This document shows positions 6,388-14,036 of a DNA stretch of 22,619 bases, piece after piece. The position numbers and the translations under genes were made by a program. The DNA is from XYD1-FULL-44-32 sp964355855 (GTDB lineage: Bacteria; Patescibacteriota; Minisyncoccia; Phycocordibacterales; XYD1-FULL-46-19), in the NCBI GenBank assembly GCA_964355855.1, contig CAYHFD010000012.1, positions 1-22,619 of the forward strand, written 5' to 3'. The notes beneath the pieces were generated by a model. That model was not told the origin of the DNA. It made no database searches and saw only the letters and a program-made list of their open reading frames with translations. Positions within the stretch are counted from its first letter, which is position 1. Each line of letters begins with the position of its first letter.

Positions 6388-8841
6388 TTAGACTTGGTTG
6401 ACCATTAATTGTCCAGTTTCAAATCCGCTAATAGAAACAGTGGTACCAGCTTTAATATTGCCCGCAATAATAGCTTTGGCAATAATAGCTTCGATTGTAT
6501 CTTGAATATAGCGGTTCATTGGCCGAGCCCCAAATTTAGGATCAGCGCCATTTTTGGCTACAAATTTCGCCAGTTCTGCTGTAACCTGCAGTTTAACTCC
6601 CCTTTTTTCCAATCGTCGACCAAGTTTTTTAAGCATAAGATCGGCCACCTTGATCAATCCATCACCCACTAGCGGATGAAAAACTACCACGTTGTCAAAA
6701 CGGTTTAAAAGTTCGGGGGTATAGATACCAGCTTTAACGACTCGATCTATTAATTCTTCCTTAATAGCCAAATCGGCCGGTGTCCCGTCCCCCATTTTTT
6801 CCCAAATAAAATCGGCACCGGCATTGGAAGTGGCAACTATAATTGTATTACGAGCATTGACAGGTTTGCCTTCCCCATCAGAAAAACGACCCTCGTCTAA
6901 TATTTGTAAAAATAAATTTCGCACATCAACCGAAGCTTTTTCAAACTCGTCTAAAAGTAGAACAGCGTAAGGGTTTTCGCGTAACATATTTGAAAGCAAC
7001 CCCGGCTTACCGGCCACCGCTGACCCAATTAAACCATCAAGAGCCAAAGCACCTTGATACTCGGACATATCCAGCCGGAGCATTTTTTCTTCAGCACCAA
7101 AAAATACTTCGGCTAGCGCCTTAGCAGTTTCGGTTTTACCTACTCCGGTTGGCCCCAAAAAAAGAAAGGTACCAATGGGGCGACTAGGGTTGGTGGTAGC
7201 GGCGCGGGCCCGACGCAAACTTTCGGCGACCGCCTTAACGGCTTCGTCTTGACCGATTACTCTCTCGTGTAATATTTTTTCCAAATTAAGAAGTTTTTCT
7301 TTTTCCGATTCCGAAATTTCACCCAAAGGAATGTTGGTTTTTTTACCGACAAATTCTAAAATGTCAGATTTCGTTACGGTGGTCTTGCGAGACTTGGCTA
7401 GCGAAATAGCCACCTCCGACAAAATATCTAAAGCTTTGTCTAAAAGATTATCGCCACTCCAATATTGAGCGGCACTATCCAAAATAGCCCCGAGCGATTG
7501 ATAAGTGAAAAATAATCCGTGTTGAAATTCGAGTTGACTGCTAGCCCTTTCCAATAACCAAACTAAATCGGCCGGCTCTGGCTCGGCTACCGCCACCTTT
7601 TCAAACAATGACGATAAGGCGCTACCCGGACCAATTGTTTTATGAAAGGCCGTGGTTTCGGTAATGCCAATAATTTGCAAACGAGATGATTTTAAATATG
7701 GCTCAAGTAAAGCCACGGCGTCACTATTTAGTGAAGCAAAGCCAGCTAAAAGTGTTTCGAGGGAATTAAGCGCTAAAATAAGATTACCCGCCCTTACCGC
7801 CTCGGTCATTACTTTTTGAAATTCAGTTTCCATCTCACTTTTATTTTTAAAAGAGGATAGAAAAATTGCAGTATCAAAAATAAATACCCGCCTATGTTCC
7901 AACTGATTGTTTACAACCCCAGCCTTTATTCGGCTAGCTAGATGTCTTAACGCCTCAAGCGAAGCCTCGTGAGTTGACCCCACCAACAAAGCATTGGTTT
8001 CTCGACCACGCAAAAGAACATTTTCCAATTCCTTCACCTCTTTTTGTCTTAAGACACCAGCAAACCGGAGCAAACTAGGTGGTACATCTAGCTCGGCGCC
8101 ATAGCGCTCAAGAGTAAAAACCGTACCATAAGCCAAATCTCGGGCCAAACTAGGGATTTGTTCCAATTTATCACGCGTCCACCAGCGCTCGGCTTCTTTT
8201 TCCTCTTCAATGTCCCGTTCCACCCAAGCGCTGGCCCCCAGCAGGTCGCCAACTTGTACCCCGGCAATAAATAATAAATCGGCAAATTCTTTATTGGTTG
8301 AAAATAAATATTGAGCTAAAACAGAAAGAGTAAGAGTTATGCTAGTGGTTTCTGGTAGATTTGATTTTTTGATTTGTCTAGTTGCGACAAATTCTGATAC
8401 TTTTTTCTTCTCAATTCCCAAACGAAGCATAACCTCACGACCATAAACCGACAATAAAAAGGCTGACAAGATGTCTTCGGTTTTAGCGCCATATAAAATA
8501 TGACCCACTTCATAGGAATAAAATCCTGGAATGGTAGCCTCGGTCATAAAATAGGAACGAAAAAATATTTCTAGGCAGTAAAAAATTATAGTAATAGGTA
8601 AAACAATAAAGATTATAGCCAAAAGTTTTTCGTCCAAAATCGCAATAAGAGTAGGGTTTAGCGCTAAACCTGGTAGCGAAAAGAATACAAATTGTAGTAG
8701 AGCAACAACAATTAAGGCGGTGCTACCAGAAACCAATATTTTAAGCACAACATGTCGATAACGGTGAGATAAAAGACTGTCTAGCTGATAAGCCGGATAA
8801 AATTCTGATTGTTTAACTAAATGACGAAGTGGACGAGCCAT
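6388..8841 (-). CDS. Membrane-anchored Clp-type AAA+ ATPase with degenerate D1
   Basis: An 817-aa Hsp100-like ATPase. Two transmembrane segments (about 34-60 and 72-94) precede a Clp-N-like helical region (about 105-200). A first AAA module follows (about 270-420) whose Walker A position reads GSTHEASLEA (288-297), lacking the GxxGxGKT lysine, so D1 should not hydrolyse ATP. The second AAA-2 module is intact: ERVIGQDEAV (526-535), Walker A GPTGVGKT (563-570), Walker B AVLLLDEFEKA (626-636), sensor 1 TSN (671-673), LLNRFD (711-716) and sensor 2 GARPMNR (771-777). Between TSNAGA and LLNRFD I see no VGF/IGL-type ClpP-binding loop, so it may act as an unfoldase without ClpP. It follows a small membrane protein gene by 3 nt. 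Substrates are unknown. Confidence 0.92.
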   Translation of the reverse strand: MARPLRHLVKQSEFYPAYQLDSLLSHRYRHVVLKILVSGSTALIVVALLQFVFFSLPGLALNPTLIAILDEKLLAIIFIVLPITIIFYCLEIFFRSYFMTEATIPGFYSYEVGHILYGAKTEDILSAFLLSVYGREVMLRLGIEKKKVSEFVATRQIKKSNLPETTSITLTLSVLAQYLFSTNKEFADLLFIAGVQVGDLLGASAWVERDIEEEKEAERWWTRDKLEQIPSLARDLAYGTVFTLERYGAELDVPPSLLRFAGVLRQKEVKELENVLLRGRETNALLVGSTHEASLEALRHLASRIKAGVVNNQLEHRRVFIFDTAIFLSSFKNKSEMETEFQKVMTEAVRAGNLILALNSLETLLAGFASLNSDAVALLEPYLKSSRLQIIGITETTAFHKTIGPGSALSSLFEKVAVAEPEPADLVWLLERASSQLEFQHGLFFTYQSLGAILDSAAQYWSGDNLLDKALDILSEVAISLAKSRKTTVTKSDILEFVGKKTNIPLGEISESEKEKLLNLEKILHERVIGQDEAVKAVAESLRRARAATTNPSRPIGTFLFLGPTGVGKTETAKALAEVFFGAEEKMLRLDMSEYQGALALDGLIGSAVAGKPGLLSNMLRENPYAVLLLDEFEKASVDVRNLFLQILDEGRFSDGEGKPVNARNTIIVATSNAGADFIWEKMGDGTPADLAIKEELIDRVVKAGIYTPELLNRFDNVVVFHPLVGDGLIKVADLMLKKLGRRLEKRGVKLQVTAELAKFVAKNGADPKFGARPMNRYIQDTIEAIIAKAIIAGNIKAGTTVSISGFETGQLMVNQV

Positions 8842-8844
8842 ATA

Positions 8845-9231
8845 TTAAAATAGGTGATAAATACCAGAAACAAACATAAAGACTAAAATCACCGGTAAAA
8901 TAAACCAAGCTATAAAAGCTAATACGCCAACTAATAAAAGGATTAGCCATAAACTTGCACCGACAATAATTATTCCCAACCTAATTACTGCTCCCACCAA
9001 CCGCATGAGGATATTGACCACAAAAGCCGAGAAAAATTCTTCAATATCTAAAAGTTTGGGGTAGCTTTCCGCCATACGTCGAAATGGAACAAATAAAGTC
9101 TGAAACATTACGGGGATCGAAAAAAAGTGATATTCAAACCACAATAAATTTTTCCAGACAACAAAAAAATCCCGTGCACCTTTAGTGTAGTGCCAATAAA
9201 AATACAATGGTCCAAACGCCAGCCAGGTCAT
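8845..9231 (-). CDS. Small integral membrane protein upstream of the Clp ATPase
   Basis: A 128-aa protein, no named family recognised. The N-terminal 60 residues are aromatic-rich and amphipathic (MTWLAFGPLYFYWHYTKGARD..., then FFSIPVMFQTLFVPFRRM). A helix IEEFFSAFVVNILMRLVG follows, then two closely spaced transmembrane helices at about 82-104 and 105-126. The stop is 3 nt before the ATG of the membrane-anchored Clp gene, so the two are surely co-transcribed and may form a membrane complex, with this protein as substrate adaptor or anchor; that is inference from layout. A TACAAT lies 8 nt before the start codon, again a nearly leaderless promoter, and would drive both genes. Confidence 0.8.
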   Translation of the reverse strand: MTWLAFGPLYFYWHYTKGARDFFVVWKNLLWFEYHFFSIPVMFQTLFVPFRRMAESYPKLLDIEEFFSAFVVNILMRLVGAVIRLGIIIVGASLWLILLLVGVLAFIAWFILPVILVFMFVSGIYHLF

Positions 9232-9239
9232 TTCATTAA

Positions 9240-9245
9240 ATTGTA
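9240..9245 (-). promoter_or_regulatory. -10 element of the membrane protein/Clp pair
   Basis: Minus-strand TACAAT ends 8 nt before the ATG at 9231, in the short gap after dus. Confidence 0.45.
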
Positions 9246-9295
9246 ATACATGACCAGTCTAATGTCATTAAAATTAAACCTCGCCTATCCACAAA

Positions 9296-10312
9296 TTAGA
9301 ATTGAGTGGTTGCTAAAAAATTTTGAATTTCAGAAACGACAGCTTCAACTTTGTCTTTAGCCATTAAACGCAAACGTAATTCTGGGGCGCCCGCAAAACC
9401 ATCCACATAAGCCTTAAAATGTTTTTTCATTATGGCAAAGCTTTTGGTATGCCCATTAAATAATTTTTGATTTGTCTCCCCTTCTAAATAGAAATCGGCA
9501 AACAATTTTGTGTGCTCAATTAAAACATTTAATTTTTCCACTGGCGTTGGTATTCTCTCTGCAAACAGCCACGGATTACCATAAATCGCCCGCCCCAGCA
9601 TAACTCCATCAACCCCCGACTGGGCTACGCGTGCTCTGGCTTCTGTTAAATCCTTAACGTCACCATTACCTAAAATTAAAACTCCTGAACCTTGAGCAAT
9701 TTTCACCGGTATTTCCGCCAGTTCCCAATGCGCCGCCACCTTAGACATCTCCTTACGGGTGCGAAGATGAAAAGTAATCGAAGCTGGTTTAGCCTCGAGT
9801 AATTTTGTGGTCCAGGTTTCAAGTTCAACCCGATTGTAACCAATTCTAGTTTTAACCGACACCGGTAGACTGCCCGCACCCTCTTTGGCCGCCATAATAA
9901 GCTCTTGGGCGAGTTCTGGATGTCTGATTAAATCGGCGCCACAACCTTGTTTTTCAATGCCTTGATCTGGACAACCCATATTTATATCAATTCCCGCAAA
10001 ACCCATTTTGGCAACCAAGGCCGTCGCCTCGTACATTTTATTCGGATTGGAGGTAAAAAGCTGAGCAATAATAGGTTGTTCCGGTGGTGTAAAATATAGT
10101 TCTCGAAGTAATTTCTTCTGTCCAACAGGATGCATCAACCCATCAGCAGAAACAAATTCTGTATAAAAAAGAGGCCTAGTAAGACCCCCTTGACCAGCGG
10201 AAGAACGACCGTATTTAGCAATAATTTGCCTAAAAACCGTGTCTGTAACATCGGCCATTGGGGCCAAGGAAAATATCGGTTTAGGTAGATCGTGCCAAAT
10301 ATTACCAGTCAT
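9296..10312 (-). CDS. dus: tRNA-dihydrouridine synthase
   Basis: A 338-aa FMN enzyme that reduces uridines in tRNA to dihydrouridine using NADPH. The TIM-barrel signatures are present: SLAPMADVTDTVFRQII (15-31, FMN site), FYTEFVSADGL (49-59), QLFTSNP, and DINMGCP (109-115) with the catalytic acid Cys114. KTRIG (154-158), FHLRTR (181-186, family usually HGRTR) and the phosphate-binding GNGDV and GVMLGRAIYGNPWLF complete the set. The C-terminal helical tRNA-binding part is present, including KHFKAYV. Which position(s) it modifies cannot be assigned. Its own promoter (TTGCTT, 17 nt, TAATCT) lies 7 nt upstream of the ATG, so it seems separately transcribed from the amidase upstream. Confidence 0.95.
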   Translation of the reverse strand: MTGNIWHDLPKPIFSLAPMADVTDTVFRQIIAKYGRSSAGQGGLTRPLFYTEFVSADGLMHPVGQKKLLRELYFTPPEQPIIAQLFTSNPNKMYEATALVAKMGFAGIDINMGCPDQGIEKQGCGADLIRHPELAQELIMAAKEGAGSLPVSVKTRIGYNRVELETWTTKLLEAKPASITFHLRTRKEMSKVAAHWELAEIPVKIAQGSGVLILGNGDVKDLTEARARVAQSGVDGVMLGRAIYGNPWLFAERIPTPVEKLNVLIEHTKLFADFYLEGETNQKLFNGHTKSFAIMKKHFKAYVDGFAGAPELRLRLMAKDKVEAVVSEIQNFLATTQF

Positions 10313-10319
10313 GATCTAG

Positions 10320-10348
10320 AGATTAGCGTATAAACTTGCGACAAGCAA
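10320..10348 (-). promoter_or_regulatory. Promoter of dus (leaderless)
   Basis: Minus strand: -35 TTGCTT (10343-10348), 17-nt spacer, -10 TAATCT (10320-10325), then 7 nt to the ATG. The same TTGCTT/17-nt design precedes tRNA-Leu at 20404-20432. Confidence 0.6.
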
Positions 10349-10358
10349 AATATTAAAA

Positions 10359-11303
10359 CTAGCGACCAAAAAAATGTCTGACTAGTCCCCGGTATGTGGC
10401 CTCGGCTAAAATTGGTAAAGTTTTGTCGCGTCGACCAACAACCGAAAATTTCGGCTCGTAAATATAGCCGTACTCGATCAAAACTGCCGGGTGAGTTTGT
10501 GAATTATAGGAACCAGCCGCGATTAAATCTTGCGTTTCGACAATCGTTTCAGCTTCCAGTGGAAAAGTACTAGTTGCTGATACATAACGTAAACTTTGAA
10601 GTATTTCATCGGCCACCAGTCGACTATCAGCGCTGTTGGCAAATTGTTTTTCGGGTATATACATAGCAAAACCTCGATACTTTCCAGGACTATTTCTATC
10701 TTTGCGTGGATAGTCGTTAAGGTGAAGATGGATTGCTAAGTCAATATTATTTTCATTAGCCCATTTATTTATACCGTACAGACGAAAAGATACGTCTTTG
10801 GTTGCATAATTGTGTTTTATTTTTGGTTCAATTTCCTCAATTGTGCCCGACCGGACAAGCTGTGACATAGCACTTTGCACATTAGTACGAAATCTTTTGA
10901 TTTGAGTTTCCGCCGAAGCAAAATATGCTGAAAATTCTGGAGTATACTCGCCAGTCACCAAATCACGTGTTGTAATAATAGTAAAACGGCCATCAGCTAT
11001 TAATAAATTATTTAATTCTGTTGCAAGTTGTCTGGCCAACTCCTCTTCTTTGGCACCACGATACTCTGTTCCCGAAGAAACGAGATCATGACCCGGCACC
11101 AGTAAAATGCGCACTCCTTTGGCTGTCAGATCATACTCGGCACTAATTTCAGGCCTAGTTGATTTGGTTAGCTTAGCTATTTCGGTGGTGGTATTTGGTT
11201 TTAGTTCATCATGAATTTCTCTTGGCATCCAACCTATTACCACCAAAAAAACTACTGTCAAACAGGCCAAAAATTGAAAAATTGAAAGTAGTAATTTATT
11301 CAT
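10359..11303 (-). CDS. N-acetylmuramoyl-L-alanine amidase (Amidase_3), membrane-anchored
   Basis: A 314-aa zinc amidase that cuts the bond between muramic acid and the peptide stem, used in daughter-cell separation. A signal anchor spans residues 4-25. The Amidase_3 domain starts at ILLVPGHD (67-73) with zinc ligand His72. EE at 86-88 supplies the Glu ligand, AIHLHLND (190-197) the second His ligand, and VLIEYGYI (274-281) the catalytic Glu277. No SH3 or peptidoglycan-binding repeat is seen, so targeting would depend on the anchor. It starts 6 nt after the ftsQ stop and probably forms a division/envelope operon with it. The long insert at about 115-175 between the zinc ligands could carry a regulatory helix, as in AmiC-type enzymes (inference). 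Confidence 0.88.
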   Translation of the reverse strand: MNKLLLSIFQFLACLTVVFLVVIGWMPREIHDELKPNTTTEIAKLTKSTRPEISAEYDLTAKGVRILLVPGHDLVSSGTEYRGAKEEELARQLATELNNLLIADGRFTIITTRDLVTGEYTPEFSAYFASAETQIKRFRTNVQSAMSQLVRSGTIEEIEPKIKHNYATKDVSFRLYGINKWANENNIDLAIHLHLNDYPRKDRNSPGKYRGFAMYIPEKQFANSADSRLVADEILQSLRYVSATSTFPLEAETIVETQDLIAAGSYNSQTHPAVLIEYGYIYEPKFSVVGRRDKTLPILAEATYRGLVRHFFGR

Positions 11304-11309
11304 CGTTAT

Positions 11310-12239
11310 TTAATCTAACGAGCTGGTCTCCCCTTTTGGGCGGTAAAAAACTTTTTTACCAAACCGTAAATCAATATAATCAAGCTCACTCTTATTTCTC
11401 TCATAAGTAAAGGTTTTATCCTGCCACAAAACTTTCAAACGGGAGGCTAGGGTTGAAACATTATCCCGCGGATCCCACCGTATTTCCCAAAACTCAACCT
11501 CTCCTTCTTTTCTTTCTTCCACTTGAAATAAATAATCGCCTTTGTCGTCAATTATAACTTTTTCAATCTCAATATTGTTCATCCCAGCAAAAGAAATTAT
11601 TTGGGGTAAATAATCAATGGTTTTTATTAAAACGGTAAAATCTTCCACTGCTAGAACATATTTTCCCAACACTTTGTCGGGTAAAGAGCTTTCAATAAGA
11701 AACAAGATGTTGCGCGACAAGCCAGACGAACGAGAAAAAAATAGACCATTTTTATCAACAAAATAGCAATCGGATGTTACCCTATCTACCACTTGCTTAT
11801 TACACCAAATATATTTAGCATTTCGCTCGTGAATGTTTACCTCTAAAACTCGGGATTTATTCAAATCAAGACTCGTGCTGGCCACATAACCAGATATTTT
11901 AGATACATTAGATTTAATACTTTTACGTGAATAGAAAAAGATACTGTCTCTGGGAACAATAAAAAAATATCTCCCTGACAGGACTTTTTTTACAGCTATT
12001 TTAGCTTGAGCGCGATTAACCACCTTACTGCCAACAATAGAGACTGATTGGATTCTAAATTCTGGTCGTTGTAAAGCATAAATACCAACACCAAGCAAAA
12101 TTAAAAAAATAACCAAATAAAAAGATGACAAACGACGTCGACGTAAACGTTTTTTTTCCGTCTTTTGCCGTCGCAGCTCCTCCCGGGCGTGAGGAGCAGT
12201 CTCTCGTTTATTTATTTTGACCGATCGTGTCCTGTCCAA
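11310..12239 (-). CDS. ftsQ: Cell-division protein FtsQ/DivIB-like (POTRA)
   Basis: A 309-aa bitopic protein: a very basic cytoplasmic tail (1-37, with RLRRRR), one transmembrane helix (about 38-56) and an extracytoplasmic POTRA domain starting FRIQSVSIVGSKVVNRAQAK (61-80). The FtsQ-type beta domain follows (VLEVNIHERNAKYIW, YFVDKNGLFF). FtsQ links the divisome subunits FtsB/FtsL. The start is a TTG at 12237-12239, which lies inside the end of serS (32-nt overlap in another frame); no ATG is available near the N-terminus, and the basic tail supports the upstream start. It is followed by the amidase gene after 6 nt. Sequence conservation of FtsQ is low, so the call rests on architecture and motifs. 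Confidence 0.85.
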   Translation of the reverse strand: MDRTRSVKINKRETAPHAREELRRQKTEKKRLRRRRLSSFYLVIFLILLGVGIYALQRPEFRIQSVSIVGSKVVNRAQAKIAVKKVLSGRYFFIVPRDSIFFYSRKSIKSNVSKISGYVASTSLDLNKSRVLEVNIHERNAKYIWCNKQVVDRVTSDCYFVDKNGLFFSRSSGLSRNILFLIESSLPDKVLGKYVLAVEDFTVLIKTIDYLPQIISFAGMNNIEIEKVIIDDKGDYLFQVEERKEGEVEFWEIRWDPRDNVSTLASRLKVLWQDKTFTYERNKSELDYIDLRFGKKVFYRPKGETSSLD

Positions 12240-13476
12240 GGTATTTTTGGAGAACAGCTGGCACTTTTATACTACCATCTGCTTGCTGATAATTTTCAAC
12301 TAATGAAACTAGAATTCTGGGGGTCGGTATGGCAGTGGCATTTAGTGAATGCACATATCGCTTTTGACCATTATCATTATAACGAGTATTAAACCTCCTA
12401 GTTTGAAAATCGTGATAATAAGAAGAACTCGCAATTTCACGATATTTATTTTCCAATGGCACCCACAATTCAGTATCGTATGATTTTACATGTGCCCCCT
12501 TCAGGTCACCAGTACAAATCGCTAGACGCCGATAAGGTAGACCCAGCGCTTCGATAAATTCCTCGTTATTTCTGGTTAATTCTTCATGAATAGCCACCGA
12601 CATTTCATGACTAGCTTCACATAAAACTAACTGTTCAAGCTTATAAAACTCATGAACTCTAATCAGGCCCCGAGTATCTTTACCATGACTACCAGCTTCC
12701 CGACGGTAGCAGGGAGAAAAGGCTAAATATCGCTTAGGTAATTCCTCCTTTTTTAATATTTCATCGGCGTGATAGGCCATCATAGCCACTTCAGCCGTCC
12801 CCGACAAATAGTCATCGTCCTGCGTTTTAAACAAATCTTCCGCATCACCAGGTAAATGACCGGTACCAAAAAAATGTTCTTTCTTTAATATAGCTGGTGC
12901 AATAAATGGTTCAAAATTTTTGGCCTCAAAAAATTCTCGGGCAAAATTCCAGATTGCCCAAGACAAACGCGCGCCATCACCCTTTAAAAAATAGCCACGA
13001 AAACCATGAGCCTTGACCCCCCGCTCAAAATCAACCATACCATTTTTAACCATTAGCTCAACGTGGTCTTTTGGTTCAAAATCAAACTGAGGCTTTTCAC
13101 CCCACTCTTTTTCGATTACATTATTTTCCTCACTCTCACCAGCCGGCACCGACATATCGGGTATATTGGGCACTCGCAGCATTAGGATTTGCCATTCCTT
13201 GATGACATCTTTCAATTCCTCGTCCTTAATTTGTAATGATTCCTTAACGGCCTTCATTTCACCGATTAGTTGCTCACGTACCGCTACATCAGCGGTACTG
13301 GTTATTTTGGTACTAGCCTCGTTTTGTTGGCTTCGCTTGTCCTCGACCTCTCGCAAAAGCGTTAGACGCCTGTCGTCTAAAGCAATTATTTCTTCAATAT
13401 TTATATCTACTCGTTTTTTACGGGCACCATCCTGGACTAACTCCTTATTTTCTCTAATGAATTTAATATCTAACAT
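12208..13476 (-). CDS. serS: Seryl-tRNA synthetase
   Basis: A 422-aa class II aminoacyl-tRNA synthetase that charges tRNA-Ser, of normal length. The N-terminal coiled-coil arm covers about residues 28-100 (LREVEDKRSQQNEASTKI). The catalytic core has the serine-binding GTAEVAM (226-232), motif 2 FSPCYRREAGSHGKDTRGLIR (253-273) and motif 3 LVSLVENYQQADGSIKVPAVL (389-409). I start at MLDIKFIREN (ATG 13476), the standard beginning; an in-frame extension of 23 residues upstream has no support and would run into the T-rich tail of the terminator ahead. The 3' end overlaps the TTG start of ftsQ by 32 nt. Confidence 0.97.
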   Translation of the reverse strand: MLDIKFIRENKELVQDGARKKRVDINIEEIIALDDRRLTLLREVEDKRSQQNEASTKITSTADVAVREQLIGEMKAVKESLQIKDEELKDVIKEWQILMLRVPNIPDMSVPAGESEENNVIEKEWGEKPQFDFEPKDHVELMVKNGMVDFERGVKAHGFRGYFLKGDGARLSWAIWNFAREFFEAKNFEPFIAPAILKKEHFFGTGHLPGDAEDLFKTQDDDYLSGTAEVAMMAYHADEILKKEELPKRYLAFSPCYRREAGSHGKDTRGLIRVHEFYKLEQLVLCEASHEMSVAIHEELTRNNEEFIEALGLPYRRLAICTGDLKGAHVKSYDTELWVPLENKYREIASSSYYHDFQTRRFNTRYNDNGQKRYVHSLNATAIPTPRILVSLVENYQQADGSIKVPAVLQKYLGQDTIGQNK

Positions 13477-13513
13477 ATAAGTTTTATTAAATAACAGAAT
13501 ATCAAAATTAGAG

Positions 13514-13559
13514 CAAAAAAACAAAGCCGGAAGCGCCCAACCCAAGAGGCGCTTCCGGC
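13514..13559 (-). terminator. Intrinsic terminator of the 71-aa orphan gene
   Basis: A perfect 12-bp stem (13526-13537 with 13548-13559, GCCGGAAGCGCC type) with a 10-nt loop. On the minus strand it is followed by TTTGTTTTTTT. It lies 5 nt after the orphan gene's stop and about 40 nt before serS, separating the two. Confidence 0.93.
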
Positions 13560-13564
13560 GAAAC

Positions 13565-13780
13565 CTATTTGGCTCGTCTTTTCGTAGACTTTTTGAAGCG
13601 CAGACGACTACGTCTCAAACCCGACCCTGGACAATTTAACAATGCCAGTTGGTGACCCCAAACCCGCACATAAAGTTTGGGATGCTCTTTGCGTAAAAGA
13701 AGAAGTGGTATCTCCTCCTTTTTGGCATCAATGTCAAATTGCCTAGTTTCCTCAAGCGACACCAATACTTTCTTACCCAT
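13565..13780 (-). CDS. Small basic orphan protein, 71 aa
   Basis: No family is recognised. The N-terminal part (MGKKVLVSLEETRQFDIDAKK) and the middle (LYVRVWGHQLALLNCPG, one Cys) look like a small beta-rich fold. The last 17 residues are strongly basic (SRLRFKKSTKRRAK), suggesting nucleic-acid or ribosome contact, which is inference only. It is a complete single-gene unit: consensus TATAAT promoter at 13808-13813, a leader of about 20-25 nt with AAAGGAAG 6 nt before the ATG, and a strong terminator right after the stop. This SD-led style is shared with the two GC-rich orphans on the plus strand and differs from the leaderless neighbours. Confidence 0.75.
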   Translation of the reverse strand: MGKKVLVSLEETRQFDIDAKKEEIPLLLLRKEHPKLYVRVWGHQLALLNCPGSGLRRSRLRFKKSTKRRAK

Positions 13781-13783
13781 ACA

Positions 13784-13813
13784 ACTTCCTTTCTACAGCC
13801 TATTAATATTATA
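13784..13813 (-). promoter_or_regulatory. Promoter -10 and SD of the 71-aa orphan gene
   Basis: Minus strand: TATAAT at 13808-13813, start expected near 13801, then a leader with AAAGGAAG directly upstream of the ATG at 13780. Confidence 0.6.
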
Positions 13814-13846
13814 CAATAAATCTTTCCTCATCCTACCCCTATAGCA

Positions 13847-14003
13847 AAAACTAACGGGTATTGAGCGAGGAGAGATTTATTTTGAAAACCTCTCGGTTCT
13901 CAACGCTTCACTGCTCTCCGCCACAGGGAAAACTCCGTTTTCCCCGACCCCCTTTCCTCGCCTATTCATCCCCGTCAGTTTACTGCGGGGATGAATAGGC
14001 GAG
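13847..14003. other. Large structured intergenic element
   Basis: About 157 bases between two divergent genes are packed with inverted repeats: an imperfect end-to-end pairing (13847-13874 with 13953-13981), a GGGAAAAC/GTTTTCCC hairpin (13926-13933 with 13937-13944), GAGG/CCTC and TTGAG/CTCAA pairings in 13861-13903, and a perfect 18-bp hairpin (13957-13974 with 13986-14003). The arm 13957-13981 can pair either locally or with the far end, not both. No U-tract follows on either strand, so it is not a terminator. It could be a structured RNA, a regulatory leader or a small palindromic mobile element. The one mismatch in 13848-13858 against 13971-13981 becomes a G.U pair only in minus-strand RNA. 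Confidence 0.6.
13957..14003. repeat. Perfect 18-bp palindromic hairpin (copy 2)
   Basis: Arms 13957-13974 and 13986-14003 match perfectly. Inside lies a bulged T (13975), then CAG/CTG (13976-13978 with 13983-13985) and loop TTTA. The core 13970-13990 has the same design as 26-46, with T-A replaced by C-G in the stem and C-G replaced by T-A at the loop edge. Confidence 0.75.
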
Positions 14004-14018
14004 AATTAAAAAATGTTT

Positions 14019-14027
14019 TGGTACAAT
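14019..14027 (+). promoter_or_regulatory. Extended -10 of dprA
   Basis: TGG-TACAAT ends 9 nt before ATG 14037, giving a leader of only 2-3 nt. This also argues against the in-frame ATG at 14013, which would lie upstream of the transcription start. Confidence 0.55.
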
Positions 14028-14036
14028 AGACTGATA

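Noticed and set aside
6379..6395. Palindrome AAGTCTAA/TTAGACTT over the Clp stop codon as terminator
   Set aside because: The stem is short and AT-rich and no U-tract follows on the minus strand; it may be chance.
13847..14003. Integron attC site, SRP RNA, 6S RNA or RNase P RNA
   Set aside because: No GTTRRRY/RYYYAAC core boxes at the ends, no SRP GGAAGCAGC-type loop, no RNase P conserved blocks, and no promoter/terminator pair framing a 6S-like RNA.
13957..14003. Rho-independent terminator for a convergent transcript
   Set aside because: Neither strand has a U-tract after the stem, and the flanking genes diverge, so no transcript would need to end here.
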